Shown here in pieces: positions 1 through 8,175 of a stretch of 64,000 nucleotides of DNA. Location: positions 62,001-126,000 of the forward strand of contig CAJUST010000005.1 of the NCBI GenBank assembly GCA_910589105.1, written 5' to 3'. The position numbers and the translations under genes were made by a program. How positions within the stretch are numbered: position 1 is the stretch's first letter; each line of letters starts with the position of its first letter. This DNA is from an uncultured Lachnospiraceae bacterium. GTDB lineage: Bacteria > Bacillota > Clostridia > Lachnospirales > Lachnospiraceae. A model generated the notes under the pieces. It did no database searches and was not told the DNA's origin. It was given only the letters and a program-made list of their open reading frames with translations.

Positions 1-408
1 GGCAAGAAAACACCCAATCCTTCCTATGCACTGCGCTAAAGCGACAAGCGGGGCGACAAGATCGAATATTTTCCAAAAATCCACTCTTTTATACCTGCAA
101 TAAAAATACCCTGTCAAAACGCCGCCGATTAACCCGCCAAACACGACATAGCCTCCGGAAAAGTCAAGCATTTTGGCGGGATTTTCTATTAATTCCGGCA
201 ATATCGTAATCCAGAATAACAATTTGGAACAGGCGTATCCCCCTATGACGCAGGCTATGCCCATGCCAATTAAAAATCCCTCCTCTGCAATCTTCGTCTT
301 TTTCAGATAATACTCTCCCAACAAGACTGCCGAAAATATGCCAAGCGCAGTCATTAGACCATAGCTGTACACTGTAAACGACCCAACCGAAAATAATTCT
401 GGGAACAT
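1..408 (-). CDS. lgt: Prolipoprotein diacylglyceryl transferase, 3' part beyond the window edge
   Basis: The enzyme transfers diacylglycerol from phosphatidylglycerol to the lipobox cysteine of prolipoproteins in the membrane. The gene is open to the window edge, so only the first 136 codons are visible. Reading from the ATG at 408 gives MFPELFSVGSFTVYSYGLM, followed by hydrophobic segments and the Lgt-type motifs FSGGYVVFGGLIGG (about residues 82-100) and QCIGRIGCFLA at the edge. The ribosome binding site AGGAGGT sits 6 nt upstream of the start. A terminator for the ribosomal operon ends only about 24 bp before the start, which leaves no room for a separate promoter between them. Expression therefore probably depends on readthrough or on a promoter inside rplQ (inference). 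Family assignment is confident; the C-terminal half cannot be judged. Confidence 0.9.
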   Translation of the reverse strand, partial: MFPELFSVGSFTVYSYGLMTALGIFSAVLLGEYYLKKTKIAEEGFLIGMGIACVIGGYACSKLLFWITILPELIENPAKMLDFSGGYVVFGGLIGGVLTGYFYCRYKRVDFWKIFDLVAPLVALAQCIGRIGCFLA

Positions 409-431
409 ACGACCTCCTAAAAATATCTGAC

Positions 432-459
432 AAAAAACTCCGGTGATTAACCGGAGTTT
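432..459 (-). terminator. Rho-independent terminator after rplQ
   Basis: Read on the minus strand, a perfect 10-bp stem (AAACTCCGGT at 435-444 pairing with ACCGGAGTTT at 450-459) with a 5-nt loop is followed by a run of six T. It lies 7 bp after the rplQ stop codon and closes the ribosomal superoperon ahead of lgt. Confidence 0.9.
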
Positions 460-465
460 CAGTAC

Positions 466-1002
466 CTATACAAGCTCTAATAAAACTTCTAATGCGCCGT
501 CGCCTTTCCGCTGTCCGATTTTTACAATTCGTGTATATCCGCCGTTGCGGTCTACATACTTAGGCGCAATTTCATCAAATAACTTTGCAACAAGATCCAC
601 CTGTTTCGTGTTTTTCTTTCTTCCCGGAATCTCTTTCGGAACTTCTTTCACCGGATAAAGCACTTTTAAGATTTCTCTCCTTGCATGAAGACGAGATGGA
701 AGATCTTTTTTGATGGTTTTATCGACTTCATCATAAATCGTCACTCTTTTTCCATCAATAACTTCTTTTACACGCTTTCCATCTTTATCTTTACGCGGCG
801 TTTTTGCCTTAATAGTCACTTCTTCAAAATTGTCTTTTTCCCTGATTGCCCTTGCAATCACGCTTTCTGCAATTTTACGAACTTCCTTTGCCCTTGCTTC
901 AGTCGTAACGATTCTTCCATTGTGTATCAAAGCTGTTACCTGACTTCTCAATAAAGCTTTTCTCTGGGATGAAGTTCTGCTTAATTTTCTACGTCTTGAC
1001 AT
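466..1002 (-). CDS. rplQ: 50S ribosomal protein L17 with a family-specific insertion
   Basis: L17 is a large-subunit protein near the peptide exit tunnel. The 178-residue product begins MSRRRKLSRTSSQRKALLRS and ends with the conserved LFDEIAPKYVDRNGGYTRIVK block. Most bacterial L17 proteins are about 115-130 residues long. The extra length is a charged insertion at roughly residues 60-118, between the two conserved halves, and is lysine-rich. It is the last gene of the alpha operon, directly before a strong terminator. The 71-bp spacer to rpoA holds a short GTACAG/CTGTAC inverted repeat (1029-1034 and 1056-1061). The ribosome binding site is CGGAGGA. Identity is certain; a role for the insertion is unknown. 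Confidence 0.97.
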   Translation of the reverse strand: MSRRRKLSRTSSQRKALLRSQVTALIHNGRIVTTEARAKEVRKIAESVIARAIREKDNFEEVTIKAKTPRKDKDGKRVKEVIDGKRVTIYDEVDKTIKKDLPSRLHARREILKVLYPVKEVPKEIPGRKKNTKQVDLVAKLFDEIAPKYVDRNGGYTRIVKIGQRKGDGALEVLLELV

Positions 1003-1073
1003 TGTTAAATCCTCCGTTTTTGTGGAACGTACAGTATGCTCATCGGGCTTACTAGCTGTACTCTTATGCCTTA

Positions 1074-2036
1074 TTACATTTCTTCACTCTGGTTTAACTG
1101 AAGTCCCAGCTCTTTTAATTTCGCTAACACTTCTTCTAATGACTTGCGGCCAAGGTTACGCACCTTCATCATATCTTCCGGCGTCCGGTTCGTTAATTCT
1201 TCCACCGTATTGATGCCAGCTCTCTTTAGACAGTTATAGGAGCGCACAGACAATTCCAGCTCGTCAATATTCATTTCCAGAACTTTACCTTTGGCATCGT
1301 CTTCTTTCTCTACCATTACTTCTGCGGACATTGCCGTTTCAGAAAGATTAACAAAGAGGCATAAATGCTCGCTCAATACTTTTGCGGCAAGGCTGACTGC
1401 TTCGTCCGGCTCTAACGCGCCATTGGTGTATACGTCTAAGGTTAATTTATCATAATCAGTAATCTGGCCAACGCGGGTATTCTCAACAGTTAAATTCACA
1501 CGCTCCACCGGCGTGTAAATGGAATCTATTGCAATTACGCCGATTGGCACATCTTCTGATTTATTCTTTTCTGAGCTGACATAACCTCTGCCAGTTGTAA
1601 TGGTAAGCTCCATATACAGCTTGCAGTCAGCTCCTCCATTTAAGTTCGCAATCACTAAATCCGGATTTAAAATCTGAATATCAGGGTCTGCCTGAATATC
1701 CGAAGCCGTAACAACCCCTTCGCCCTCAAATTCAATGTAAGCTACTTTCGGCTCATCTGTCGGACATGTATTCTTAAGTGCAAGATTCTTGACGTTCATA
1801 ATAATCTCAGTTACATCTTCTTTTACACCGGGAATCGAACTAAATTCATGCAAAACACCGTCGATTTTCACTTGGCTGACCGCTGCGCCCGGTAAGGAAG
1901 AAAGCATAATCCTTCTGAGAGAATTTCCTAATGTGGTTCCATAACCTCTTTCTAAAGGCTCTATGACAAATCTTCCATACTTTTTGTCTTCTGAAATTTC
2001 TGCAATTTCAATTTTCGGTTTCTCAAAATCAAACAC
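1074..2036 (-). CDS. rpoA: DNA-directed RNA polymerase alpha subunit
   Basis: Alpha dimerises to nucleate RNA polymerase assembly and contacts UP elements and activators. The 320-residue product has the usual two domains. The N-terminal assembly domain (about 1-228) includes the conserved [20 protein letters not shown] block near residue 33. A short acidic linker leads to the C-terminal DNA-binding domain (about 245-315), with [17 protein letters not shown] and the helix-hairpin-helix stretch [12 protein letters not shown]. It lies between rpsD and rplQ as in other Firmicutes. The start has a good ribosome binding site (AAGGAGGG) that is part of the repeated operon spacer unit at 2042-2091. 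Length is normal. Confidence 0.99.
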   Translation of the reverse strand: MFDFEKPKIEIAEISEDKKYGRFVIEPLERGYGTTLGNSLRRIMLSSLPGAAVSQVKIDGVLHEFSSIPGVKEDVTEIIMNVKNLALKNTCPTDEPKVAYIEFEGEGVVTASDIQADPDIQILNPDLVIANLNGGADCKLYMELTITTGRGYVSSEKNKSEDVPIGVIAIDSIYTPVERVNLTVENTRVGQITDYDKLTLDVYTNGALEPDEAVSLAAKVLSEHLCLFVNLSETAMSAEVMVEKEDDAKGKVLEMNIDELELSVRSYNCLKRAGINTVEELTNRTPEDMMKVRNLGRKSLEEVLAKLKELGLQLNQSEEM

Positions 2037-2041
2037 TAAAA

Positions 2042-2091
2042 GCCCTCCTTATTACTGCCGCAAATTGCGGCATGAGTGTGCCCCTTGGCGC
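2042..2091 (-). repeat. Copy of the ribosomal-operon spacer repeat upstream of rpoA
   Basis: This spacer matches the repeat amplified before rpsC: on the sense strand a GGGCA...ATGCC block, then GGCAGTAATAAGGAGGGC carrying the rpoA Shine-Dalgarno sequence. It contains a nearly loopless hairpin (TGCCGCAA at 2056-2063 with TTGCGGCA at 2065-2072) just upstream of the ribosome binding site. It is a single copy. Confidence 0.6.
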
Positions 2092-2110
2092 CTCTTTTAC
2101 CGGATTCGGA

Positions 2111-2704
2111 TTACTTACTATATAACTCGACAATTAACATCTCATTCACAGGTACATCAATTTGATCTCTGGAAGGTAATTCTTTTACAGTTCCTTTCAA
2201 ATTCTCTGTATCCACATCAAGCCACTCAGGAACTAATCTTCCGCCCGTCACTTCCAAAATATCTTTAAATCTCTGGATTCCTTTGCTCTTTTCTCTTATT
2301 TCGATTTCATCGCCGGCTTTTACGCGGTAAGACGGGATATTAACGCATTTTCCATTTACAGTAACGAACTTGTGTCCCACTACCTGCCTTGATTCCCTTC
2401 TGGTTCTTGCAAGACCCATACGGAAAATAACGTTATCAAGCCTGCTCTCTAACATGATCATCAGGTTTTCACCTGTCATGCCTTTCATACGGTCAGCCTT
2501 TTCATAGTAATTATGGAATGGTTTTTCTAATACTCCATAAATAAATTTTGCTTTTTGTTTCTCTCTCAACTGAAGGCCATACTCAGAAATTTTTCTGCTG
2601 CCTCTTTTTAATTCTCTTTTAGATTTTTTATCTATTCCTAAATAAACCGGATCTAATCCAAGCGATCTGCATCTTTTAAGAATAGGAACTCGATTAACTG
2701 CCAT
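2111..2704 (-). CDS. rpsD: 30S ribosomal protein S4
   Basis: S4 is a primary 16S rRNA-binding protein that starts small-subunit assembly and in many bacteria represses its own operon. The 197-residue product starts MAVNRVPILKRCRSLGLDP and carries the S4 RNA-binding domain in the region SRLDNVIFRMGLARTRRESRQ (about residue 95 onward). The N-terminal zinc cysteines found in some S4 proteins are missing, so it is the zinc-free form. It lies 27 bp after rpsK. Because S4 is encoded downstream of the structured leader at 3955-4160, it is the natural candidate ligand for that leader (inference). Confidence 0.98.
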   Translation of the reverse strand: MAVNRVPILKRCRSLGLDPVYLGIDKKSKRELKRGSRKISEYGLQLREKQKAKFIYGVLEKPFHNYYEKADRMKGMTGENLMIMLESRLDNVIFRMGLARTRRESRQVVGHKFVTVNGKCVNIPSYRVKAGDEIEIREKSKGIQRFKDILEVTGGRLVPEWLDVDTENLKGTVKELPSRDQIDVPVNEMLIVELYSK

Positions 2705-2730
2705 TTAGACTTTCCCTCCTGTTCAATTAA

Positions 2731-3123
2731 CTAAACTCTCCTGCGTTTTGGCGGACGGCATCCATTGTGCGGTACCGGCGTTACGTCTCTGATGCTTGTC
2801 ACTTCCAAACCACAGGCAGAAAGTGCGCGGATTGCCGCTTCCCTTCCTGAACCCGGACCTTTTACCATAACATCTACTGATTTTAAGCCATGAACTAATG
2901 CTGCTTTTGTCGCTGTCTCAGCCGCCATCTGCGCAGCATATGGAGTAGATTTCCTTGAACCTCTAAAACCTAGACCGCCGGCGCTTGCCCATGAAAGAGC
3001 GTTTCCTTCAGCATCTGTAATCGTTACGATTGTATTATTAAAAGATGACTGAATATGCGCCTGTCCGCGTTCAACGTTTTTCTTTACACGCTTTTTTGTC
3101 ACTTTTTTTGTAACTTTAGCCAT
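2731..3123 (-). CDS. rpsK: 30S ribosomal protein S11
   Basis: S11 lies on the 30S platform near the mRNA exit site. The 130-residue product has a lysine-rich N terminus ([18 protein letters not shown]), the [15 protein letters not shown] block typical of the family, and the C-terminal signature [18 protein letters not shown]. It is preceded by rpsM and followed by rpsD, the standard alpha-operon order. Length and sequence are normal. Confidence 0.98.
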   Translation of the reverse strand: MAKVTKKVTKKRVKKNVERGQAHIQSSFNNTIVTITDAEGNALSWASAGGLGFRGSRKSTPYAAQMAAETATKAALVHGLKSVDVMVKGPGSGREAAIRALSACGLEVTSIRDVTPVPHNGCRPPKRRRV

Positions 3124-3172
3124 AATAAAACTAACCTACTTTCTTCTTTAATTGATTTCTCAAATTTACTTG

Positions 3173-3541
3173 TTATTTTTTCTTGTTCGCAACTGTTCTT
3201 TTCGGGCCTTTTCTGGTTCTTGCGTTTGTCTTTGTCTTCTGGCCGCGGACCGGAAGCCCTTTTCTATGACGGATGCCGCGGTAGCAGCCAATCTCCTGAA
3301 GCCGTTTAATATTAAGGGCGATCTCTCTCCTTAAATCACCTTCCACAGTCTGAGTTGCGTCAATTACTTCACTTATTCTTTTTACTTCTTCGTCTGTCAA
3401 ATCACGACAACGCGTATCCGGATTTACGTTCGCTTCTTTCAAAATACGGTTAGAACTTGTTCTGCCGATTCCGTAAATGTAAGTCAAACCAATCTCAACA
3501 CGCTTTTCTCTTGGTAAATCTACACCTGCGATACGAGCCAT
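3173..3541 (-). CDS. rpsM: 30S ribosomal protein S13
   Basis: S13 lies at the head of the small subunit and contacts the P-site tRNA and L5. The start is placed at the ATG at 3541 ([19 protein letters not shown]), which matches the family N terminus and has GGAGGT 7 nt upstream; a longer in-frame opening to 3583 adds 14 non-conserved residues without a ribosome binding site. The product is 122 residues and ends [15 protein letters not shown]. An unusually long 299-bp hairpin-rich spacer separates it from rpmJ. Confidence 0.97.
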   Translation of the reverse strand: MARIAGVDLPREKRVEIGLTYIYGIGRTSSNRILKEANVNPDTRCRDLTDEEVKRISEVIDATQTVEGDLRREIALNIKRLQEIGCYRGIRHRKGLPVRGQKTKTNARTRKGPKRTVANKKK

Positions 3542-3840
3542 TCGTCGTTGCACCTCCATATTATTGCCCTTGCTAAGTGGCACATGTTATGCCATGCGGG
3601 CGCTCCATAAATTTTGCCGCTTCGGCCGTTTCCTTCCGAAGCTGTTTTCCTATTCGCAGCAAACCTATGCAGCTCCGGTTCCCCGGCCTGAAATGTTGTG
3701 CATACATTTCCTGCTTTCTCATAACTTAAAATCAAAAGACGTCTGCCAAGATTCCGGTATGTTAAATCTATTTGCAGACTTATTGTGAACAGCGAACTAA
3801 ATAATCCGCTGCAGCCGCACTTCATTCATTTGAGCCAGAT
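3542..3840 (-). other. Structured non-coding spacer between rpmJ and rpsM
   Basis: No convincing gene is present in these 299 bp of an otherwise tight operon. Visible stems include GCTTCGG/CCGAAGC (3619-3625 and 3636-3642), CCGG/CCGG (3675-3678 and 3683-3686), and GAAATGT/ACATTTC (3690-3696 and 3704-3710). The part nearest rpsM (about 3551-3602) resembles the operon spacer repeat also seen before rpsC and rpoA. A 101-codon opening across the spacer lacks family features and is not called. Confidence 0.5.
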
Positions 3841-3954
3841 CTAGCCCTGTCTCTGTTTGTGTTTTGGATTTTCACAGATAATCCGGATGCTTCCTTTTCT
3901 CCTAATAACCTTGCATTTTTCACACATCGGTTTTACAGATGATCTTACTTTCAC
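3841..3954 (-). CDS. rpmJ: 50S ribosomal protein L36, zinc-binding form
   Basis: L36 is a tiny zinc-binding large-subunit protein. The 37-residue product reads (M)[20 protein letters not shown] with Cys11 and Cys14, then Cys27 and His32 completing the zinc site. The start is a GTG at 3954, 6 nt after a strong AAGGAGGA; an in-frame extension to 4101 runs through the upstream leader and is not family sequence. It is the first gene after the internal promoter at 4165-4193. Confidence 0.96.
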   Translation of the reverse strand: MKVRSSVKPMCEKCKVIRRKGSIRIICENPKHKQRQG

Positions 3955-4160
3955 AGCAAATCCTCCTTTTCTTTTGCCTGTGCAACGCGGCGTCTGCCGC
4001 GTCCATAGACGCTCCTTTTCTTTGTCCGCAAAATACGGATATGTCCCGCCGCGGATATTTTCTTTGCCAAAACAGGGATATATCTCCTGTTTTACAGGCA
4101 TTTTCTATGCTTTAGGCAACAAATTTCCAACAAAAACTGAAAAAGCCTAAAGCATACATA
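3955..4160 (-). promoter_or_regulatory. Candidate structured 5' leader of the rpmJ/alpha operon
   Basis: About 200 nt lie between the promoter at 4165-4193 and rpmJ. An 11-bp perfect inverted repeat (4107-4117 and 4145-4155) would fold at the very 5' end of the RNA. Next is CCTGT/ACAGG (4086-4090 and 4094-4098). Two GC-rich stems lie near the ribosome binding site: ACGCGGC/GCCGCGT (3985-3991 and 3996-4002) and GCGTC/GACGC (3999-4003 and 4008-4012). These two share bases and cannot form together, as in a switch. It resembles a ribosomal-protein autoregulatory leader, but I do not recognise it as a named family. Confidence 0.55.
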
Positions 4161-4164
4161 TGCT

Positions 4165-4193
4165 ATTCTATCATACAAGAGAAATTACGTCAA
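4165..4193 (-). promoter_or_regulatory. Sigma-A-type promoter for rpmJ and the alpha operon
   Basis: On the minus strand a TTGACG -35 box (4188-4193) and a TAGAAT -10 box (4165-4170) are separated by exactly 17 bp. It sits 4 bp downstream of the infA stop codon and would start transcription near 4158, at the beginning of the structured leader. It gives the alpha-operon genes their own transcription start. Confidence 0.75.
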
Positions 4194-4196
4194 CAA

Positions 4197-4415
4197 TTAT
4201 TTATCTCGCCATATAATTCTGCCTTTTGTTAAATCATATGGCGACATTTCTATCGTCACTTTATCTCCCGGTAAAATACGGATAAAGTTCATTCTTAACT
4301 TTCCGCTGATATGCGCAAGTATCTTATGCCCATTCTCAAGCTCTACCTGAAACATGGCATTCGGTAATTTCTCCACTACAGTTCCTTCTACTTCAATGAC
4401 GTCTGCTTTTGACAT
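4197..4415 (-). CDS. infA: Translation initiation factor IF-1
   Basis: IF-1 binds the ribosomal A site and assists IF-2 and IF-3. The 72-residue product [20 protein letters not shown] is a full-length single OB-fold (S1-like) domain, with the family ending [12 protein letters not shown]. Its ribosome binding site AGGAGG lies inside the last codons of the upstream KOW gene (Ser-Arg-Arg-Gln), which suggests translational coupling. A fresh promoter begins just after its stop codon. Confidence 0.98.
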   Translation of the reverse strand: MSKADVIEVEGTVVEKLPNAMFQVELENGHKILAHISGKLRMNFIRILPGDKVTIEMSPYDLTKGRIIWRDK

Positions 4416-4416
4416 T

Positions 4417-4686
4417 TTATTGCCTCCTACTTATTGATTGATCATATGCTTTGACTGCCCGATAAATCATCGCATCGGTCAGCGTTTCTTCTTTACTAAG
4501 TGGTTCCAAAATAAATCCGGGTATCTGCTTCACAATTTGATAATGTTTCTCATTTTTCTTTTTGGGTTTTTCCAAAGTGTGCGTTTTACCGTCCACAAGA
4601 TATGCGAACCGTTCTTCTTTTTTCCAAATATAATAAATTCGGTTCTTATCATGCCCGGACAGGGATTTTGCAAATTCTATACTCAT
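4417..4686 (-). CDS. KOW-domain RNA-binding protein (L14e-like)
   Basis: This 89-residue protein has an N-terminal KOW-like beta strand region ([43 protein letters not shown]). That pattern is typical of the small RNA-binding proteins found between map and infA in many Clostridia, where they resemble eukaryotic/archaeal L14e. It probably binds rRNA or the ribosome; the exact role is unknown. Its ATG overlaps the map stop codon (ATGA), and its final codons form the infA ribosome binding site, so the three genes look translationally coupled. Confidence 0.8.
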   Translation of the reverse strand: MSIEFAKSLSGHDKNRIYYIWKKEERFAYLVDGKTHTLEKPKKKNEKHYQIVKQIPGFILEPLSKEETLTDAMIYRAVKAYDQSISRRQ

Positions 4687-5480
4687 GCCATTCCTCCCAC
4701 GTTCCAGATGCCTTCTGCGATTTCGTCCTCTGTAATAGACAAAATCTCTGGCTTGCCCTTTGTAATCAAAATTGTGTTTTCATAATGAGCAGACAATTTA
4801 TGGTCTGCCGTTACTACTGTCCAGTTATTTTCCAGCCACTTTACGTCCCCGGTTCCTTCATTAATCATTGGCTCCACGGCAAGCGTCATGCCTGGACGCA
4901 GGCGGATTCCTCTGGTTCTTTTATAGAAATTCGGCACCTCCGGCTCTTCATGGAGATGGGAGCCAATGCCATGCCCTACCAAATCCCTCACTACGCCATA
5001 TCCACACCGGTCTGCATGGGCGTTCACTGCCGCAGATATTTGATGCAGATGACAGCCTGCGCAGGCATATCGGATTCCCTCAAAAAAACTCTCTCTCGTC
5101 CGTCTAATCAGGTTAGCGGCCGCCTTTGAAATTTCCCCAATGCCATGTGTCCTCGCCGCGTCAGAATGATAGCCTTTATAAATCACTCCCATATCCAGAC
5201 TTACGATATCGCCCTCTTGAATCACACGTTTTTTGTCCGGGATTCCATGCACAACTTCGTCATTTACGGATACGCAAACGGAAGCCGGAAAACCCTGATA
5301 ATTCTTAAAAGATGGAATACAGCCATAACTGCGGATCATTTCTTCCCCTAAGCGGTCAATCTCTAATGTAGTCATTCCCGGCTTTAATTCTTTGCCCAAA
5401 TCCTGATGCGCTTTGCCAAGAATTTTACCGGCTGCCCTCATAAGTTCAATTTCTCTGGCAGATTTTATCGTTACCGGCAT
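4683..5480 (-). CDS. map: Type I methionine aminopeptidase
   Basis: It removes the initiator methionine from nascent proteins using a dinuclear metal centre. The 265-residue product contains the full ligand set at the expected spacing: His78 in VVHGIP, Asp96 and Asp107 (SLDMG and YHSDAAR), His170 (VGHGIGSHLHEEP), Glu203 (AVEPM) and Glu234 (HYENTI). It has no N-terminal zinc-finger extension. It follows adk by 3 bp and overlaps the KOW gene by 4 bp. The start has TAGGAG upstream. Identity is certain. Confidence 0.97.
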   Translation of the reverse strand: MPVTIKSAREIELMRAAGKILGKAHQDLGKELKPGMTTLEIDRLGEEMIRSYGCIPSFKNYQGFPASVCVSVNDEVVHGIPDKKRVIQEGDIVSLDMGVIYKGYHSDAARTHGIGEISKAAANLIRRTRESFFEGIRYACAGCHLHQISAAVNAHADRCGYGVVRDLVGHGIGSHLHEEPEVPNFYKRTRGIRLRPGMTLAVEPMINEGTGDVKWLENNWTVVTADHKLSAHYENTILITKGKPEILSITEDEIAEGIWNVGGMA

Positions 5481-5483
5481 ATA

Positions 5484-6128
5484 TTATGCTCCTAAAATGC
5501 GTTCGATCGCTTTAAATACATCGGCCATCGGAAGGGTTCCGTCCACAGATTTTAAAATACCCTGTTTTTTATAATACTCGATCAAAGGCTGTGTCTGTGT
5601 ATGGTACACGCTTAAGCGTTTCTGCACTGTCTCTGGTTTATCGTCGTCCCTTAAAATCGTTTCGCTCCCGCATTTGTCACAGATTCCTTCCACTTTCGTC
5701 GGAACGTTGACAATATGGTATGTCGCTCCACAGTTGACACACGCCCTTCTTCCGCCCATTCTGTTCACAATGTTTTCATCTGGAACGTCTACGTCAATGG
5801 CGTAATCCATTTTTTCTCCCATTTTTGCTAAAGTTTCATCTAAAACTTCCGCCTGAGGAATCGACCTTGGGAACCCGTCTAATACAAATCCTCTCTTGCA
5901 GTCGTCTTTTGCAATCCGATCTACGACAAGCTGTACTGTCAGCTCATCTGGCACTAACTCGCCTTTATCCATAAATGCCTTTGCTTTTGTCCCAAGTTCC
6001 GTACCTTCTTTAATGTTTGCGCGGAAAATATCTCCGGTCGAAATATGCGGGATCTGAAATTTATCCGCAATCTGCTTCGCCTGTGTGCCTTTTCCGGCTC
6101 CCGGCGCCCCTAACATAATAATTTTCAT
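5484..6128 (-). CDS. adk: Adenylate kinase with zinc-binding lid
   Basis: It interconverts ATP + AMP and 2 ADP. The start is set at the ATG at 6128 ([20 protein letters not shown]), with GGAGG upstream; an in-frame opening to 6185 adds 19 residues that run into the secY-adk hairpin. The 214-residue product has the P-loop GAPGAGKGT (residues 7-15), the AMP-binding STGDIFR, and a long lid with four zinc cysteines (Cys130, 133, 150, 153), as in other Gram-positive enzymes. It lies between secY and map in the spc operon. Confidence 0.97.
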   Translation of the reverse strand: MKIIMLGAPGAGKGTQAKQIADKFQIPHISTGDIFRANIKEGTELGTKAKAFMDKGELVPDELTVQLVVDRIAKDDCKRGFVLDGFPRSIPQAEVLDETLAKMGEKMDYAIDVDVPDENIVNRMGGRRACVNCGATYHIVNVPTKVEGICDKCGSETILRDDDKPETVQKRLSVYHTQTQPLIEYYKKQGILKSVDGTLPMADVFKAIERILGA

Positions 6129-6154
6129 CGAACATGCCTCCATGTAATACACGT

Positions 6155-6185
6155 TTGGAGATACGGCATATGCCAGTATCTCCAA
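6155..6185 (-). other. Intercistronic hairpin between secY and adk
   Basis: TTGGAGATAC (6155-6164) pairs with GTATCTCCAA (6176-6185) and encloses the self-complementary GGCATATGCC (6165-6174), giving about 14 paired bases. No T-run follows on the sense strand, so it is more likely an mRNA-stability or processing hairpin, or a weak attenuator, than a terminator. Confidence 0.6.
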
Positions 6186-6199
6186 TGTATATAATTAAT

Positions 6200-7519
6200 C
6201 TACTCGTTTAAAAAGCCTTTATAGTAACGCACTAACATCTGTGATTCCATCTGTTTTATCGTTTCTATTACAACTCCAACGATAATGATAATGGACGTTC
6301 CTCCAAATGATACATTCGCTTTAAATACGCCGCTAAAGAAAATCGGCATAAATGCAACGATAGCCAGCCCAACAGCGCCTATAAATACAATATATGTCAA
6401 CATCTGGTTTAAATAATCACTTGTTGGCTTGCCGGGACGTATCCCCGGAATAATTCCGCCCTGTTTTTTCATGTTATTTGCAATTTCCAACGGGTTAAAG
6501 GTAATGGAAGTATAAAAATATGCGAATGCAATAATCAATGCAATATATACGACAAGGCCAATCGAGTAAATTGGCTCGCTTGGATTGCACCAATTAGACT
6601 GTGAAAGCCCTTTTAAAATTTTACTTCCAACTCCAGTCCCGTTTCCTTTTCCCAACAGCGATGCTACAATCACAGGCGTCTGCATCAGTGACTGCGCAAA
6701 AATAACCGGAATTACGCCGCCCGTATTCACCTTTAACGGGATATGGGACAACTGTCCGCCCACTTGCTTCTTGCCCTGTATTTTTCTGGAATACTGAACC
6801 GGAATCTGCCTTTCTGCATCCTGTAAGATAATGACAAATACCACCATTGCCACAACCACAGCAAGAATAACCACTCCTGCAAGCACAGCTCTTGCCGGAA
6901 CGCTCTGCCCCGCAATAAACTGCTGGTACAATACGCTGAAATCTTCCGGTAAGCGGGAAAGGATATTAATGACAAGAACGATTGAAATGCCGTTCCCGAT
7001 TCCTTTTTCCGTAATCTGCTCGCCAAGCCACATCAAAACCGCTGAACCTGCCGTCAGCGTAGTGACAACGACAATTACATTCAAAGCATTGTATTCTGCA
7101 AGGTAATTGCTTCTTCCAAATCCGATAGCCATTGCTATTGATTCGATTAAAGCAAGACCGATTGTGAGATAACGTGTAATTTCGGCAATTTTCTTTCTGC
7201 CTTCTTCTCCGTCTTTTTGCATTTCTTCTAACTTTGGAATTGCAATCGTTAAAAGCTGCATAATAATAGAACTTGTAATATACGGGGTGATGTTCAATGC
7301 AAATATGGACATTTGTTCAAAAGAACCGCCCGTAATCGCATCGAAAAAACTAAATGCATCCCCGCCCTGTCCTGCGAACCAGTTTGCAAATACGTCGCGA
7401 TCGACTCCGGGAACTGGAAGCTGGCTTCCGATCCGGATAATAATCAGCATAAAAAACGTAAATATAATTCGATTCCGTATATCTTTAATCTTAAATGCAT
7501 TACGGAGTGTCTTTAACAT
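6200..7519 (-). CDS. secY: Preprotein translocase subunit SecY
   Basis: SecY forms the membrane channel for protein export with SecE and SecG. The 439-residue product starts [18 protein letters not shown] and contains ten predicted membrane segments. The SecY signatures GSQLPVPGVD and the plug/TM2 region FALNITPYITSSIIMQLLT are visible, and the C-terminal loop MVRYYKGFLNE that contacts the ribosome/SecA is intact. Its ATG shares one base with the rplO stop (TAATG), with GGTGATC as the ribosome binding site, so translation is coupled. Confidence 0.98.
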   Translation of the reverse strand: MLKTLRNAFKIKDIRNRIIFTFFMLIIIRIGSQLPVPGVDRDVFANWFAGQGGDAFSFFDAITGGSFEQMSIFALNITPYITSSIIMQLLTIAIPKLEEMQKDGEEGRKKIAEITRYLTIGLALIESIAMAIGFGRSNYLAEYNALNVIVVVTTLTAGSAVLMWLGEQITEKGIGNGISIVLVINILSRLPEDFSVLYQQFIAGQSVPARAVLAGVVILAVVVAMVVFVIILQDAERQIPVQYSRKIQGKKQVGGQLSHIPLKVNTGGVIPVIFAQSLMQTPVIVASLLGKGNGTGVGSKILKGLSQSNWCNPSEPIYSIGLVVYIALIIAFAYFYTSITFNPLEIANNMKKQGGIIPGIRPGKPTSDYLNQMLTYIVFIGAVGLAIVAFMPIFFSGVFKANVSFGGTSIIIIVGVVIETIKQMESQMLVRYYKGFLNE

Positions 7520-7956
7520 TAGATCACCTCTGCTTTTCCACCAAGAGCCTCAATTTTCTCTTTTGCGCTTGCGCTAAAAGCATTCACCTGAACGGTAAGC
7601 TTCTTGGTAAGTTCTCCTCCGCCAAGAATCTTCACACCATCTTTTGGCTTTTTAATGATTCCTGCTTCGATTAATTTATCAATAGTAATCACAGCATCAT
7701 TATCAAACACTTCTAATGCTGACAGATTGAATGAAACAATCTCTTTTGAATTTCTGCAGGTAAATCCTCTTTTCGGAATCCTCCTGTATAATGGCATCTG
7801 TCCGCCTTCAAAACCCGGTCTTGTCGCTCCCGAACGGGCTTTCTGCCCTTTATGCCCTTTTCCGGCGGTTTTTCCATTTCCTGAGGCGTGTCCGCGCCCT
7901 CTTCTGAAATTATCATGCGTAGAACCCTTTGCAGGTTTTAAATTTGATAAATCCAT
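7519..7956 (-). CDS. rplO: 50S ribosomal protein L15
   Basis: L15 is a late-assembly large-subunit protein. The 145-residue product begins [20 protein letters not shown], has the glycine/arginine-rich tail that threads into 23S rRNA ([20 protein letters not shown]), and ends with the globular domain [22 protein letters not shown]. It lies between rpmD and secY, with a 1-nt stop/start overlap with secY. Length is standard. Confidence 0.98.
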   Translation of the reverse strand: MDLSNLKPAKGSTHDNFRRGRGHASGNGKTAGKGHKGQKARSGATRPGFEGGQMPLYRRIPKRGFTCRNSKEIVSFNLSALEVFDNDAVITIDKLIEAGIIKKPKDGVKILGGGELTKKLTVQVNAFSASAKEKIEALGGKAEVI

Positions 7957-7974
7957 ACCGGCACCTCCTTATCT

Positions 7975-8163
7975 TTATGATTCGATTTCTTCTACTTTCA
8001 CTAAATGCCTTACATTCTGGATCATTCCGCGTACAGAAGCGTTGTCCGGCATTTCCACTGTCTTACCGATTTTCCGCAATCCTAACGCCACTACTGTCTT
8101 TTTATTTTTTGGAACTGCGCCGATTGTAGACTTCACCAATGTAATCTTTAATTTCTTTGCCAT
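7975..8163 (-). CDS. rpmD: 50S ribosomal protein L30
   Basis: L30 is a small large-subunit protein. The 62-residue product MAKKLKITLVKSTIGAVPKN shows the ferredoxin-like family core, including the glycine-leucine-arginine-lysine block ALGLRKIGKTVEMPD. It lies 12 bp after rpsE and 18 bp before rplO, the normal spc order. Confidence 0.97.
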   Translation of the reverse strand: MAKKLKITLVKSTIGAVPKNKKTVVALGLRKIGKTVEMPDNASVRGMIQNVRHLVKVEEIES

Positions 8164-8175
8164 TTTGTAACCCCC

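Noticed and set aside
164-433. 89-codon minus-strand opening at the window start
   Set aside because: It is a shadow frame. The real lgt gene runs in another frame from the ATG at 408 to the window edge, with family motifs.
3520-3825. 101-codon opening across the rpmJ-rpsM spacer
   Set aside because: No ribosome binding site or family features. It runs through hairpins and into rpsM in a different frame.
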